A stretch of 64,000 nt of DNA from Amphibacillus jilinensis Y1 (GCF_000306965.1 NZ_JH976434.1:634233-698232); one strand, 5' to 3'; shown: positions 35,830 to 43,761, counted from the first letter of the stretch. The notes: a model not told the origin generated them from the letters alone. Numbers and translations: made by a program.

Positions 35830-36945
35830 CTAACGGGTCACGTCAAGAAAGACAGTTTCATATTGACGAACAATACCAGGCGCATTGAAAAACGCCGCTC
35901 TTTGATAACCCCTGCTTATTATATCACTAAGTTCATTATTTGCTAAAGTTAAAATCGCCAACATGTTTGAGGCTAGATTATCGACATCCCCGACCTCAAC
36001 TAACCGTCCGTATTCGCCGTTGGCAAGTACTTCTGCTGGACCTGATTTACAATTCGTTGAAACAACTGGTGTTCCCGTAGCAAGCGCCTCTGCAATAACA
36101 TGACTAAAACCTTCATGTTTAGAAGTGAGTACAAACAAATCTGCCTTAGCAAAAAATAAATATGGATTACGTTGAAAACCTAAGAAATGGACACGATCAG
36201 TAATACCAAGTTGCTGCGCTAATATCTCTAATGAGGGTTGTAATGGGCCTTCACCTAAAATAATTAATCGGCTAGCAATGTTCTGTTGTACTTGGGCAAA
36301 AGCGTTTAATAGGGTTGTTTGATCCTTTTGTGGGACCAAGCGTCCAGCAGTAACAATTGTTTTCTCATCTTCTTTAAACAAATCGATATATTTAGGTTCG
36401 AGTATTTCATTTTTAATCTTATCTTCAATCGCCACTATGTCAATAGGGTTATAAATCACTTTCACTTGATCACGCTTCATTTTATATTTTTCAACTAAAT
36501 TGTCTTTAACACCTTCTGAAAGGGATACGACTTGGGCTGCCATTTTATAAATGCGTCCAAAACCGATTAGCTTTAAGCGTTCGATCAAACCTCCATCGAG
36601 ATTGTCAGCTTCACGGACGACATTCTTTGCTTTCGTAAATGATAGGAGCTTCGCCAAAACAGCAATCGTATTCACTCTTGGAATCGTACTAAATATAACA
36701 TCAATTTGTTGTTGACGAATGATTTTGGCTAATTTGAAAATGGATCGACTTAATCTTTGTGTATCTACCTTTAAAAAGACAATATCTTCTTTAACCTCTG
36801 ATTCATACGAACCATTATAATCCAATGTGACCAAAACTGGTTCAAATCGCTCTCTATCAAGGTTATTCATTATATTTAATAGCGTTCTTGCAGCGCCTCC
36901 AGAGCCCATCTGATAAATAAAAAATAGCACTTTTATTCTCTTCAT
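35830..36945 (-). CDS. Glycosyltransferase family 4, first gene of the operon
   Basis: GT-B protein of 371 aa resembling GalNAc- and glucosyltransferases of capsule clusters. It has MGSGGAARTLLNIMNNL near the start, AGRLVPQKDQTTLLNAF at the start of the donor domain, and the EX7E-type signature SKHEGFSHVIAEALATGTPVV, where both Glu residues are present. The ATG at 36945 lies after GAAAGG at slightly long spacing. It is the first of eight co-directional genes ending with the racemase at 26098. Gaps are mostly 16-60 bp, with one of 126 bp before the tandem-TagH gene's downstream neighbour. Confidence 0.9.
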   Translation of the reverse strand: MKRIKVLFFIYQMGSGGAARTLLNIMNNLDRERFEPVLVTLDYNGSYESEVKEDIVFLKVDTQRLSRSIFKLAKIIRQQQIDVIFSTIPRVNTIAVLAKLLSFTKAKNVVREADNLDGGLIERLKLIGFGRIYKMAAQVVSLSEGVKDNLVEKYKMKRDQVKVIYNPIDIVAIEDKIKNEILEPKYIDLFKEDEKTIVTAGRLVPQKDQTTLLNAFAQVQQNIASRLIILGEGPLQPSLEILAQQLGITDRVHFLGFQRNPYLFFAKADLFVLTSKHEGFSHVIAEALATGTPVVSTNCKSGPAEVLANGEYGRLVEVGDVDNLASNMLAILTLANNELSDIISRGYQRAAFFNAPGIVRQYETVFLDVTR

Positions 36946-36975
36946 AATAGGACAACCTTTCTTTCAACAATTAAA

Positions 36976-37001
36976 GGGATTTGCGTGCAACCACAAATCC
37001 C
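36976..37001 (-). promoter_or_regulatory. Leader hairpin of the glycopolymer operon
   Basis: GGGATTTG and CAAATCCC form a perfect 8-bp stem on the minus strand followed by TTTAATT, 30 bp before the first gene. It may be an attenuator. A TATAAT on the same strand at about 37029-37034 could be the -10. Confidence 0.45.
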
Positions 37002-37207
37002 ACAATAATCACTTAATGATATAACGATTATAACTCTTTTAATCTACAATTATCCCAAAACAATACTCCCAGTATATCACAAAATCCGATAACTTTCGTG
37101 TAATAATTATATCATTATGAGGAATTTACGTTACAACTTTGTTTCAAAACACCTCTTTAGTAAAATATTATATATAGCAATGCATTAAATGAAATGTTTA
37201 TAATTGA

Positions 37208-37247
37208 CAACTGCTCCCCCAACTAGGTTTAGCTGGGGGAGCAGTTG
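37208..37247 (-). terminator. Hairpin after small lipoprotein gene
   Basis: A perfect 14-bp GC-rich stem (CAACTGCTCCCCCA with its complement) lies 20 bp past the stop. There is no long T run, but the strength and position fit a terminator. Confidence 0.75.
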
Positions 37248-37267
37248 TATTATGTGAGTTTGAGCAC

Positions 37268-37525
37268 TTATTCTTCTTCATCATCTAACATATCTTCATC
37301 ACCCATATCAGATGGTTCATCTGTTTCATCTGTATTAGGATCTGTTTGTTCCTCATCCATCTCTTCATCTTCTAGATTATCTTCCATCTCTTCTTCCATA
37401 TTATCCATGTCTTCTTGCAATTCGTCTTCTGCCGGTTGATCATCAGGTGTCGGCTCTTCTTGTTCTTGCGCACAACCTAATAACAACCCGATCATCATTA
37501 GCGACATCAAAAATTTGTTAAGCAA
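37268..37525 (-). CDS. Small, very acidic lipoprotein
   Basis: An 85-aa precursor with a signal peptide and a lipobox (LLLGC), so it should be lipid-anchored outside the membrane. After Cys18 the mature part is almost only Glu, Asp, Met, Gln and Pro, with no fold I can recognise. The start is TTG at 37525, 6 nt after GAGGTGA. It stands alone between the glycopolymer operon and a repeat element and has its own terminator. Such acidic tails could bind cations in the wall, but this is speculation. It could be an orphan remnant of a longer lipoprotein. Confidence 0.7.
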   Translation of the reverse strand: MLNKFLMSLMMIGLLLGCAQEQEEPTPDDQPAEDELQEDMDNMEEEMEDNLEDEEMDEEQTDPNTDETDEPSDMGDEDMLDDEEE

Positions 37526-37735
37526 TATATGTCACCTCTTTTCATTTATGTTTGCAGTAGTTAGTTTGCCCTTGTTTAACATTTATAATCATGATTTATT
37601 ACTTTATTATGTCATGATCGGTAAATTTAGTTTCCTTGTGATTAAAGGAAACAAGCTTGTTACCTTATTCTAATTGGTGACGAAATCAGAATAATGGTGT
37701 GCGCTAAACGCAATGTCTAATCAAGGAGAACGAAA

Positions 37736-37768
37736 ATGCCACTAATTAAAGGTTTTATACGTACTTAA
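37736..37768 (+). pseudogene. Ten-codon ORF cut off at a repeat element
   Basis: AAGGAG followed 7 nt later by ATG opens a reading frame that stops after ten codons (MPLIKGFIRT). Seven bases later the 360-bp element begins. The good ribosome site suggests this is the 5' stump of a gene lost when the repeat arrived; the start is reminiscent of tautomerase-like small proteins, but that is too short to judge. Upstream, GTTTCCTT and AAGGAAAC (about 37629-37651) form a hairpin. Confidence 0.35.
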
Positions 37769-37775
37769 CGCAAAA

Positions 37776-38136
37776 AGACTGGGACAAAAGAGTAACAAGA
37801 TAAGAAAAATCCGAACATTAATGTCTGATACATGTAGCGCTTCGGTAAAACACGTCGCTTTCCGTGGGCACGGCCTCGGGCCTACAGGATGTAGGTCAGT
37901 TAGACGTTGTCCCAGGACGGGACGGGGTTAGTCTAACATTCCTCCACTGTGAAGAAGTACACTTCACTCAGTGGATCCTCAGCTCGTGCTATTCCCACAG
38001 GATAAGGAAAGCGTCCTCGATCATACATCGCACGAAGAAAATCGTTCGATATTTTCGAGGAGTCTACGTGTTTTTCCTACGCTTTGTTCAGAATGTTCGG
38101 ATACGCCATTTCATTATTTAGTTATGTTCCCAACCT
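37776..38136. repeat. 360-bp structured repeat, copy 1
   Basis: This copy is about 95% identical to 44126-44493. Ends are inverted (TGGGACA and TGTTCCCA). Nested complementary blocks run inward: ATCCGAACATT/AATGTTCGGAT, AAAACACGT/ACGTGTTTT and GTGGGCACG/CGTGC-CCCAC. Three apical hairpins follow (CCTACA/TGTAGG, TTAGAC-GTCCC/GGGAC-GTCTAA and CCACTG-GAAG/CTTC-CAGTGG). It has no coding capacity. It ends 3 bp from the fabZ stop codon. Confidence 0.92.
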
Positions 38137-38138
38137 CT

Positions 38139-38561
38139 TTACTGAATGGCGAACATAATTTCTGCTTCACAAGCGAGCTCGCCTGCTACAGACGCTGTTG
38201 CCTTCCCTTTACCTATTGGTCCTTTAAGTCGGGTGATTTCTACTTCTAACGTTAGTGTATCTCCCGGCTTCACTTGACGTTTAAATCGACATTTATCAAT
38301 ACCTGCAAGAAAACCAATTTTGCCTTTGTTCTCTTCTTTACTAAGCATAGCAACAGCTCCTGTTTGGGCAAGTGCTTCAACAATCAATACACCTGGCATA
38401 ACGGGATATTCAGGAAAATGCCCTTGAAAAAAAGGTTCATTGATCGTTACATTTTTCTTGCCGACCACACGCTTGCCTTCATCAATTTCAGTAATTTCAT
38501 CTACAAGTAAAAAAGGGTACCTATGCGGTATGGTTGCTTTAATTTGTTCAATATCAAGCAT
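38139..38561 (-). CDS. fabZ: 3-hydroxyacyl-ACP dehydratase
   Basis: FabZ removes water from (R)-3-hydroxyacyl-ACP in fatty-acid elongation. The hot-dog fold motifs are clear: [10 protein letters not shown] at the N-terminus, the catalytic His in [14 protein letters not shown] and the catalytic Glu in [10 protein letters not shown]. The 140-aa length is normal. The ATG at 38561 follows AAGAGGA. Its position next to the flagellar flhOP genes is conserved with Bacillus (ywpB). A structured repeat directly abuts the 3' end and may serve as its terminator. Confidence 0.97.
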   Translation of the reverse strand: MLDIEQIKATIPHRYPFLLVDEITEIDEGKRVVGKKNVTINEPFFQGHFPEYPVMPGVLIVEALAQTGAVAMLSKEENKGKIGFLAGIDKCRFKRQVKPGDTLTLEVEITRLKGPIGKGKATASVAGELACEAEIMFAIQ

Positions 38562-38616
38562 CTAATCCTCTTCCTTTCATTATATATGTCCATGTTTTAT
38601 CATCAATCAGTCATAG

Positions 38617-38650
38617 AAAAAACAGATTAACAACAACATTAATCTGTTTA
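38617..38650 (-). terminator. Terminator after epuA-like gene
   Basis: AACAGATTAA pairs with TTAATCTGTT, followed by a T run on the minus strand. Confidence 0.88.
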
Positions 38651-38658
38651 TCCGTTAC

Positions 38659-38940
38659 TTATTCAACACCAGTAATAATGTCAAGAATATGCTGCCAAAA
38701 TTCAAATTGCAATACATCTAACGGCTCACCATCTCCAAGGACACTAAAACCGACGATCATCCCCACAATTAAGGCAAGAAATGAAAGTAAAAAGATAACA
38801 ATAATACGTAGCCAAATAGGGAAAATTCGACGTAACGGTTGTTTAGTCGACTGTTGCTTTTCCTCTTTTCGCTTTTGACGACGTGTTCGTTTATCTCCTT
38901 GCTTAGCTTTACTTTCCTTGCTTTGATCTGTCTGTTGCAT
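38659..38940 (-). CDS. EpuA-family small membrane protein
   Basis: A 93-aa protein with a very basic N-terminus (KRTRRQKRKEEK), then RRIFPIWLRIIVIFLLSFLALI and a single membrane helix. The RIFPIWLR segment and short C-terminal tail match the EpuA family, often mislabelled as an RNA polymerase beta subunit. The function is not established. The frame continues upstream into flhP, but ATG 38940 follows AAGGAG at 9 nt and gives a usual length. It is in the same order as in other Bacillaceae, downstream of flhP. Confidence 0.75.
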   Translation of the reverse strand: MQQTDQSKESKAKQGDKRTRRQKRKEEKQQSTKQPLRRIFPIWLRIIVIFLLSFLALIVGMIVGFSVLGDGEPLDVLQFEFWQHILDIITGVE

Positions 38941-38953
38941 AAATTGAAACTCC

Positions 38954-39787
38954 TTAGCGTAATTGATTAACAAGTCCTCGCATCTGGTCATGCATTGTAA
39001 TCGTACGTGCATTATACTGATAGGCACGTTGAGATTGAATTAATTCAGTCATTTGTGTTGAAAGATCAACATTGGATAATTCTAAAGCTCCACTTTGAAT
39101 TTGATTATCGATAGCAGCTACGTCACCAATAATATCCGCTGCTACATAAGCTTCATCAGTGATGTCAGGCAACCGGAATAAGTTACCTCCTGTTGCTTCG
39201 AGAAATTGTGGTCTAATCGCTTCTACGATAGCTAATTGTCCTTCAATAACTTCTTGACCACCACGACGGACAACAATTTGCCCAGCATTATTAATCGAAA
39301 TATCTTCTATATCATCAGCAAAAGTAATCGGTCCACCCGTTTGTCCGATAACAGGGTGCCCTTCACTTGTTGAAAGTATAAGCTGATTATCTCCAAATGG
39401 CTGTAAATAGAGACCACCATCACGTGTATAGCGTGTTTCAGTCACACCATTCTCAGTAACTTCGACTTGTAGCATGTGATTATCTTCAAGCAAAGCAATG
39501 TCTAAACCTCTTTCAGTCGTATTAATTGTACCTGCGGACAAGTCAATGTTTGTATGACCTAGCCGAGCACCTGACCCTAAGCGAATACCGTGTGGCGTTA
39601 CACGTCCAGTCGCGTTAGCTGCAACATCACTAAAATTATCAATATTTTGATACAGCAATGAGGTGAAATTAGCGGAACGGTTCTTGTAACCTGTTGTACT
39701 AGAGTTAGCCACATTATGACCAATAACATCAATTTTATTTTGAAGCTGATTCATTGTAACAGCAGCTTGAACATTCATTCTACTCAT
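38954..39787 (-). CDS. flhP: Flagellar basal-body rod protein FlhP
   Basis: A FlgG-type distal rod/hook protein of 277 aa. The N-terminal heptad region contains GHNVANSSTTGYK, and the C-terminus ends in the matching helix VDLSTQMTELIQSQRAYQYN. These two regions pair to build the axial rod. The ATG at 39787 follows AAGGAGTG. It is paired with flhO 14 bp upstream, as in Bacillus, which implies the host builds flagella even though the main fla/che operon is elsewhere. Confidence 0.93.
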   Translation of the reverse strand: MSRMNVQAAVTMNQLQNKIDVIGHNVANSSTTGYKNRSANFTSLLYQNIDNFSDVAANATGRVTPHGIRLGSGARLGHTNIDLSAGTINTTERGLDIALLEDNHMLQVEVTENGVTETRYTRDGGLYLQPFGDNQLILSTSEGHPVIGQTGGPITFADDIEDISINNAGQIVVRRGGQEVIEGQLAIVEAIRPQFLEATGGNLFRLPDITDEAYVAADIIGDVAAIDNQIQSGALELSNVDLSTQMTELIQSQRAYQYNARTITMHDQMRGLVNQLR

Positions 39788-39801
39788 TTATTGATCACTC
39801 C

Positions 39802-40626
39802 TTAAGTCAAACGCGCAATTTGATTAACTGCGATATCCATACTTTGATCATATGCACGTAATACTTGCTGATTTGTTTCGAACAAACGATATGCTTGCAT
39901 CATGTTCGTCATCGTTTGGACTTGGTCAACATTAGACGTCTCTAGAAAACGATGTTCAACAGAAAAGGATAAGCCAGCAAGGCCTCGCGCATCGACCATT
40001 TCACCCGCTTCATCTGTTAGTGTAAAAAGATCTTCATCATCCTTAATAAGATCATTTACATTAGCTGTATAGGCGATATTTAAAGGAATAGCTTGATCCC
40101 CTACTTCGACAATACCTTCGCTTGTTACCGAAAAAGATTGACCGTCAGTAAAAATCGGTTCACCCGCTTGGTCTAACACGTAATACCCTTGATTAGTGGT
40201 CAAATAACCTTCACCATCAATCGTGAAATTCCCGTTTCTCGTATAGCGTTCCTCACCAGCAGCATTCTGCACAGTAAAGAAAATGCTCCCCATATCATCA
40301 GGAATAACACCATTAACTAATGCCATATCCGTTGTCATTCCTGTCTCTTGCAAGCCACCTTGTTGATGATCCGCAATCGTCTCTTGAACATAGACACCTG
40401 TATTGATTGATCCAATATTCTGATCATGTGGAACAGAGAACCGACGTGTCGTAGGTAAATTTTCTTGCCCCATCCGCTTAATTAATAGCTCAGGAAATGC
40501 ACGCACAGCCGCTTCATCTTGTTTAAAACCAGGTGTTTGTGCATTAGCTATATTGTTTGATAATGTATCTTGGCGACGTTGTTGCGTTGTCATACCACTT
40601 GCTGCAGTATAATATCCTCTTAGCAA
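39802..40626 (-). CDS. flhO: Flagellar basal-body rod protein FlhO
   Basis: A FlgF/FlgG-like rod component of 274 aa. The N-terminus YTAASGM...NNIANAQTPGFK carries the conserved rod motif, and VDQVQTMTNMMQAYRLFETNQ is the C-terminal partner helix. The TTG at 40626 (MLRGYYTAASGM) is chosen because it lies after AAAGGAAG; the TTG six codons upstream overlaps the SD. It forms a two-gene unit with flhP. Confidence 0.92.
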   Translation of the reverse strand: MLRGYYTAASGMTTQQRRQDTLSNNIANAQTPGFKQDEAAVRAFPELLIKRMGQENLPTTRRFSVPHDQNIGSINTGVYVQETIADHQQGGLQETGMTTDMALVNGVIPDDMGSIFFTVQNAAGEERYTRNGNFTIDGEGYLTTNQGYYVLDQAGEPIFTDGQSFSVTSEGIVEVGDQAIPLNIAYTANVNDLIKDDEDLFTLTDEAGEMVDARGLAGLSFSVEHRFLETSNVDQVQTMTNMMQAYRLFETNQQVLRAYDQSMDIAVNQIARLT

Positions 40627-40747
40627 TTGGCCACTTCCTTTCAATTTCCGACAAATAATAAGTCTATTTTATCACAAATTTCGCAAATTGAACTGGTTTT
40701 TCTTAAAAATCATTTTTAAACAAGATAATGTTTTAACAAAAATACTT

Positions 40748-41749
40748 CTAGATTAATGATCGTTTCTCTATTTTATCAATATTTTCTAACATAATCCCTG
40801 TTCCTTTCGCTACACAATGCATCGGCTCTTCCGCTAAAAAGACAGGTACTTTTAATTCCTCAGATAACAATTGATCAATACCATGTAATAATGCGCCACC
40901 ACCAGTTAGTATAACACCACGATCAATGATGTCCGCTGATAATTCAGGTGGTGTCTTTTCTAGTACATTTTTAGCAGCTTGTGTGATAACAGCGACTGAT
41001 TCACGTAATGCCTCTTCAATTTCATCTGATTTTATCGTTATCGTTCGAGGCAAACCTGTTACCATATCACGCCCGCGTATATCAATGGATTCTTGACGCG
41101 CTCCAGGAAAAACAGTCGCAACATGAATCTTAATATCTTCTGCTGTGCGCTCACCGATTAAAAGTTTATATTGCCGCTTAACATAATTTAAAATCTCACC
41201 ATCAAATTTATCCCCGGCCATCTTTATCGATTGTGCCGTTACTATATCACCCATTGATAAGACAGCGACATCTGTTGTTCCACCACCGATATCAACAACC
41301 ATATTACCACTAGGTTGGAAGATATCCATCCCTGCACCAATGGCTGCAACTTTAGGTTCTTCTTCCAAATAAACTTTTTTTCCACCTGATTTTTCAGCAG
41401 CTTCTTTAATTGCTTTTTGTTCTACTTTGGTAATGTTAGTCGGGCAGCAAATCAACATACGTGGCTTCGAAAACATACCACGCACATTAATCTTATTAAT
41501 AAAGTACTTTAACATCGATTCAGTGACATCAAAGTCTGCAATAACCCCATCTTTTAATGGTCGAATCGCTTCAATATTTCCCGGCGTTCGTCCTACCATC
41601 CGACGAGCAGCTTCTCCAACTTCTAGTACACGTCCACTTGAACGGTCCATCGCGACAACAGAGGGTTCATTCAGAACAACCCCCTTTCCTTTCACGTGAA
41701 TTAAAACATTTGCCGTACCTAAGTCAATTCCTATATCTCTTGAAAACAT
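40748..41749 (-). CDS. mbl: Rod-shape-determining actin-like protein Mbl
   Basis: A MreB-family actin homologue that guides lateral peptidoglycan synthesis. IGIDLGTANVLIHVKGKG (phosphate 1), VVDIGGGTTDVAVLS (phosphate 2) and GVILTGGGALLHGID (adenosine motif) are intact. The length is 333 aa. The identity as Mbl rather than MreB comes from the neighbours (spoIIID upstream, flhO downstream), which match the Bacillus mbl locus. The ATG at 41749 follows GGGAGGA. Confidence 0.96.
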   Translation of the reverse strand: MFSRDIGIDLGTANVLIHVKGKGVVLNEPSVVAMDRSSGRVLEVGEAARRMVGRTPGNIEAIRPLKDGVIADFDVTESMLKYFINKINVRGMFSKPRMLICCPTNITKVEQKAIKEAAEKSGGKKVYLEEEPKVAAIGAGMDIFQPSGNMVVDIGGGTTDVAVLSMGDIVTAQSIKMAGDKFDGEILNYVKRQYKLLIGERTAEDIKIHVATVFPGARQESIDIRGRDMVTGLPRTITIKSDEIEEALRESVAVITQAAKNVLEKTPPELSADIIDRGVILTGGGALLHGIDQLLSEELKVPVFLAEEPMHCVAKGTGIMLENIDKIEKRSLI

Positions 41750-41992
41750 GAATTCGATCCTCCCTATGTAAATAACTTCCGAAAAACGATATTACCTCTA
41801 ATAATATATAATAGCATAAATTGGTTAGTAAAGTTAATCTATTTTGTAAATAGATTGTGCAAAATCTTGTATTTCATTAATTTTTGTCAAAATTAATTTG
41901 CTCTATCAACTATTTAAGCGTTTAAATGACGTTATTCATCCATTACTTGTGATAAAAAGTGGGAAGGGAATAGGAAGGATCACACCCTGTGA

Positions 41993-42250
41993 TTAGTAGT
42001 TAGAAGTTTGTTCATATTTTCGTTTAGTCGCTGCTCCACCCCTAAGGTGACGAATCGCTTTATGGTGTTCTAAAATTTCTTTTACTTGAATAGAAAGCTC
42101 AGGATTTAGTTCTGGTAAACGTTCTGTTAGATCTTTGTGAACCGTGCTTTTAGATACACCAAATTCTTTAGCAATCGTTCTAACTGTCTTTTTTGTATCA
42201 ATGATATGTCGACCAATTCTAATGGTTCTTTCTTTAATATAATCATGCAC
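41993..42250 (-). CDS. spoIIID: Sporulation transcription factor SpoIIID
   Basis: SpoIIID is a small mother-cell regulator acting with sigma-E to repress and activate many genes. VHDYIKERTIRIGRHI, the helix-turn-helix TIAKEFGVSKSTVHKDL and the basic tail IRHLRGGAATKRKY match it closely. The GTG at 42250 lies 8 nt after GGAGG and gives 85 aa; the frame runs 21 codons further upstream without a ribosome site. The gene order spoIIID-mbl is as in Bacillus. The AimP-like peptide gene lies upstream. Confidence 0.97.
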   Translation of the reverse strand: MHDYIKERTIRIGRHIIDTKKTVRTIAKEFGVSKSTVHKDLTERLPELNPELSIQVKEILEHHKAIRHLRGGAATKRKYEQTSNY

Positions 42251-42403
42251 ATCATTTGCCTCCTCCTGTTGTTTGGCCAAGGTGTGGGAAGTTAGATTGG
42301 CACGAATAAGCACGTATAGTTTAAATACAATTCCTCAGACCGTCTTTGTGTAGTTTGTATCATTTTATTAGTGGTAACGTTTGAATATGCGTGTTTTAGA
42401 ACG

Positions 42404-42442
42404 ATAAAAAAAGTCGACCTCTCTTATAAAAGAAGTCGACTT
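42404..42442 (-). terminator. Terminator of the receptor/peptide pair
   Basis: AAGTCGAC pairs with GTCGACTT on the minus strand, followed by seven T residues, 14 bp past the peptide gene. Confidence 0.92.
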
Positions 42443-42455
42443 ATCATTATTAAAC

Positions 42456-42713
42456 TTAAACAATCGTTCCACGTCCTGGATCACTACAGATCGTTCCACG
42501 TCCTGGATCATTAATGCTATCACCTGGATTGCTAACAATTGTTCCACGTCCTGGGTCATTAATACTTTCACCTGGATTGCTGACAATCGTTCCACGTCCT
42601 GGATCTAGTGGTGTAACTTCGGCTTTAGCAGACAATGTCGTGCTTAGCTGGACAACACTTAAAACAGTGATCACTATAACTGCCATTAATGTTGAAACAA
42701 ATTTACGTTTCAT
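42456..42713 (-). CDS. Secreted multi-copy signalling peptide precursor (AimP-like)
   Basis: An 85-aa precursor with a Sec signal peptide (basic KRK, hydrophobic core to residue ~25, cleavage likely after AKA at 31). The mature part contains DPGRGTI four times (residues 37, 53, 69 and 78), first with a 16-residue period (linkers SNPGESIN and SNPGDSIN), then shortened. The last copy ends the protein. The core DPGRGT fits the xxxRGx pattern of arbitrium peptides such as SAIRGA and GMPRGA. A strong AAGGAGGTGA lies 6 nt before ATG 42713. It lies 40 bp downstream of an AimR-like receptor gene and has a shared terminator, the usual receptor-peptide order. The identity of the mature peptide is inferred. 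Confidence 0.8.
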   Translation of the reverse strand: MKRKFVSTLMAVIVITVLSVVQLSTTLSAKAEVTPLDPGRGTIVSNPGESINDPGRGTIVSNPGDSINDPGRGTICSDPGRGTIV

Positions 42714-42753
42714 CTCTTGTCACCTCCTTAATTATTTTTATGAAAAACTGAAG

Positions 42754-43761
42754 CTACAAAGCTTTCAATGCTGTCAGAGGTAAACGTGCAAAAAAATGAT
42801 CGCTTCGCTTCTCGATAAATTCGTTATAGGCTTGAAGTAAAATGCGACGATCCTGATAAGCACGCCCTACATAGTATTTAGTAAAAGGTGTATCTTCAGT
42901 TACTTCCGATAGTAAATGCTGTGCAAGTTTCAGATCTCCCCTAGCAATGGCTAGATGGGCTTGTTCGCTTTTAACAGGTGTTTTTATATCACAAGCTCGA
43001 TTAAAGTGAGCACACAAGAAAGGGATATTTTGGTTGTCTATCATATCAATGATCCATGTTAAATTTAGGCTTTCTGCATTTTTCTTTGATTCATTAAGAT
43101 GGAAGATGGCAGACTCAAATTCATCGAATATATACGATAAACTTAAATTAATGTGCAAATTAGCAAGTACGTAACGGTTTTTTGTTCCCGCTAAGGCATT
43201 AAACCCATGCTTTCGAGCTAAAATCATTTCATTGCGCCTCCAATAGTTATGAAACAACACCAATTCTAACCGTTGATTAATTAATGGTGCTATAATAGGA
43301 TGCGAAATGGTTTTTATTTGTATTAAAAGCCGATCTAGTTTATTTCCAAGTATTTCATATTCAAACATATCAAAATGAATCGAAATGATAAATACTTGAT
43401 TAATACAAGACAAAGCTGGATCTTCGGTATTTAATCGTTGAGCCCCTTCTAACAATAGCTCTAAATGTACTTGCCTATTCAATTTAGCCATTATTAATTC
43501 AAACACATATGCCCAATCTCGGTTAACCTTATTTTTACTTTGTTTATTTTTTTCAATCATCTGCTCTACTAAATCAAAATAGCCGTACATATAAAGAAAT
43601 TCTAGAGCCACACATTGAGAGTAAGCGTCATTTGTTGTCATAAAAAAATCGCGTAATAGACGGGGGTGGTCTTGCTTGTCCACATGAGACTCAAGCCAAT
43701 AGAAATAGGCCTCAGCATCTAAATTTAATTGTTGCTTGCGATAATCTTCTTTATTCGACAC
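42754..43761 (-). CDS. AimR-like TPR peptide receptor without clear DNA-binding domain
   Basis: A 335-aa all-helical TPR protein. From memory of SPbeta AimR (386 aa), the C-terminal part lines up well: SYIFDEFESAIFHLNES with SYLFEDFELSLNYFRKS, IARGDLKLAQHLLS with IRKGDIKQAEAVLS, and FFARLPLTALKAL with FYIRMPLLELEKL. It is shorter at the N-terminus, where AimR carries its helix-turn-helix, and I see no HTH there, so it may act on proteins as Rap does. The GTG at 43761 follows GGGAGG. The AimP-like gene follows. Two Spo0A boxes lie about 85-110 bp upstream. There are no phage genes nearby. Confidence 0.8.
   Translation of the reverse strand: MSNKEDYRKQQLNLDAEAYFYWLESHVDKQDHPRLLRDFFMTTNDAYSQCVALEFLYMYGYFDLVEQMIEKNKQSKNKVNRDWAYVFELIMAKLNRQVHLELLLEGAQRLNTEDPALSCINQVFIISIHFDMFEYEILGNKLDRLLIQIKTISHPIIAPLINQRLELVLFHNYWRRNEMILARKHGFNALAGTKNRYVLANLHINLSLSYIFDEFESAIFHLNESKKNAESLNLTWIIDMIDNQNIPFLCAHFNRACDIKTPVKSEQAHLAIARGDLKLAQHLLSEVTEDTPFTKYYVGRAYQDRRILLQAYNEFIEKRSDHFFARLPLTALKAL

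Noticed and set aside
37245..37439. Serine-rich 64-aa ORF on the plus strand
   Set aside because: Antisense shadow of the acidic lipoprotein (GAA/GAT codons read backwards give Ser).
37776..38136. Insertion sequence with transposase
   Set aside because: Only short frames without transposase features; ends are too short and the element is only 360 bp. Considered MITE-like or structured RNA instead.
42368..42783. Alternative frames through the DPGRGT repeat (both strands)
   Set aside because: Repetitive shadow frames of the peptide gene without signal peptide or ribosome site.
42456..43761. Prophage (because of the arbitrium-like pair)
   Set aside because: No integrase, capsid, tail, lysis or replication genes in the window and core gene order is undisturbed on both sides.
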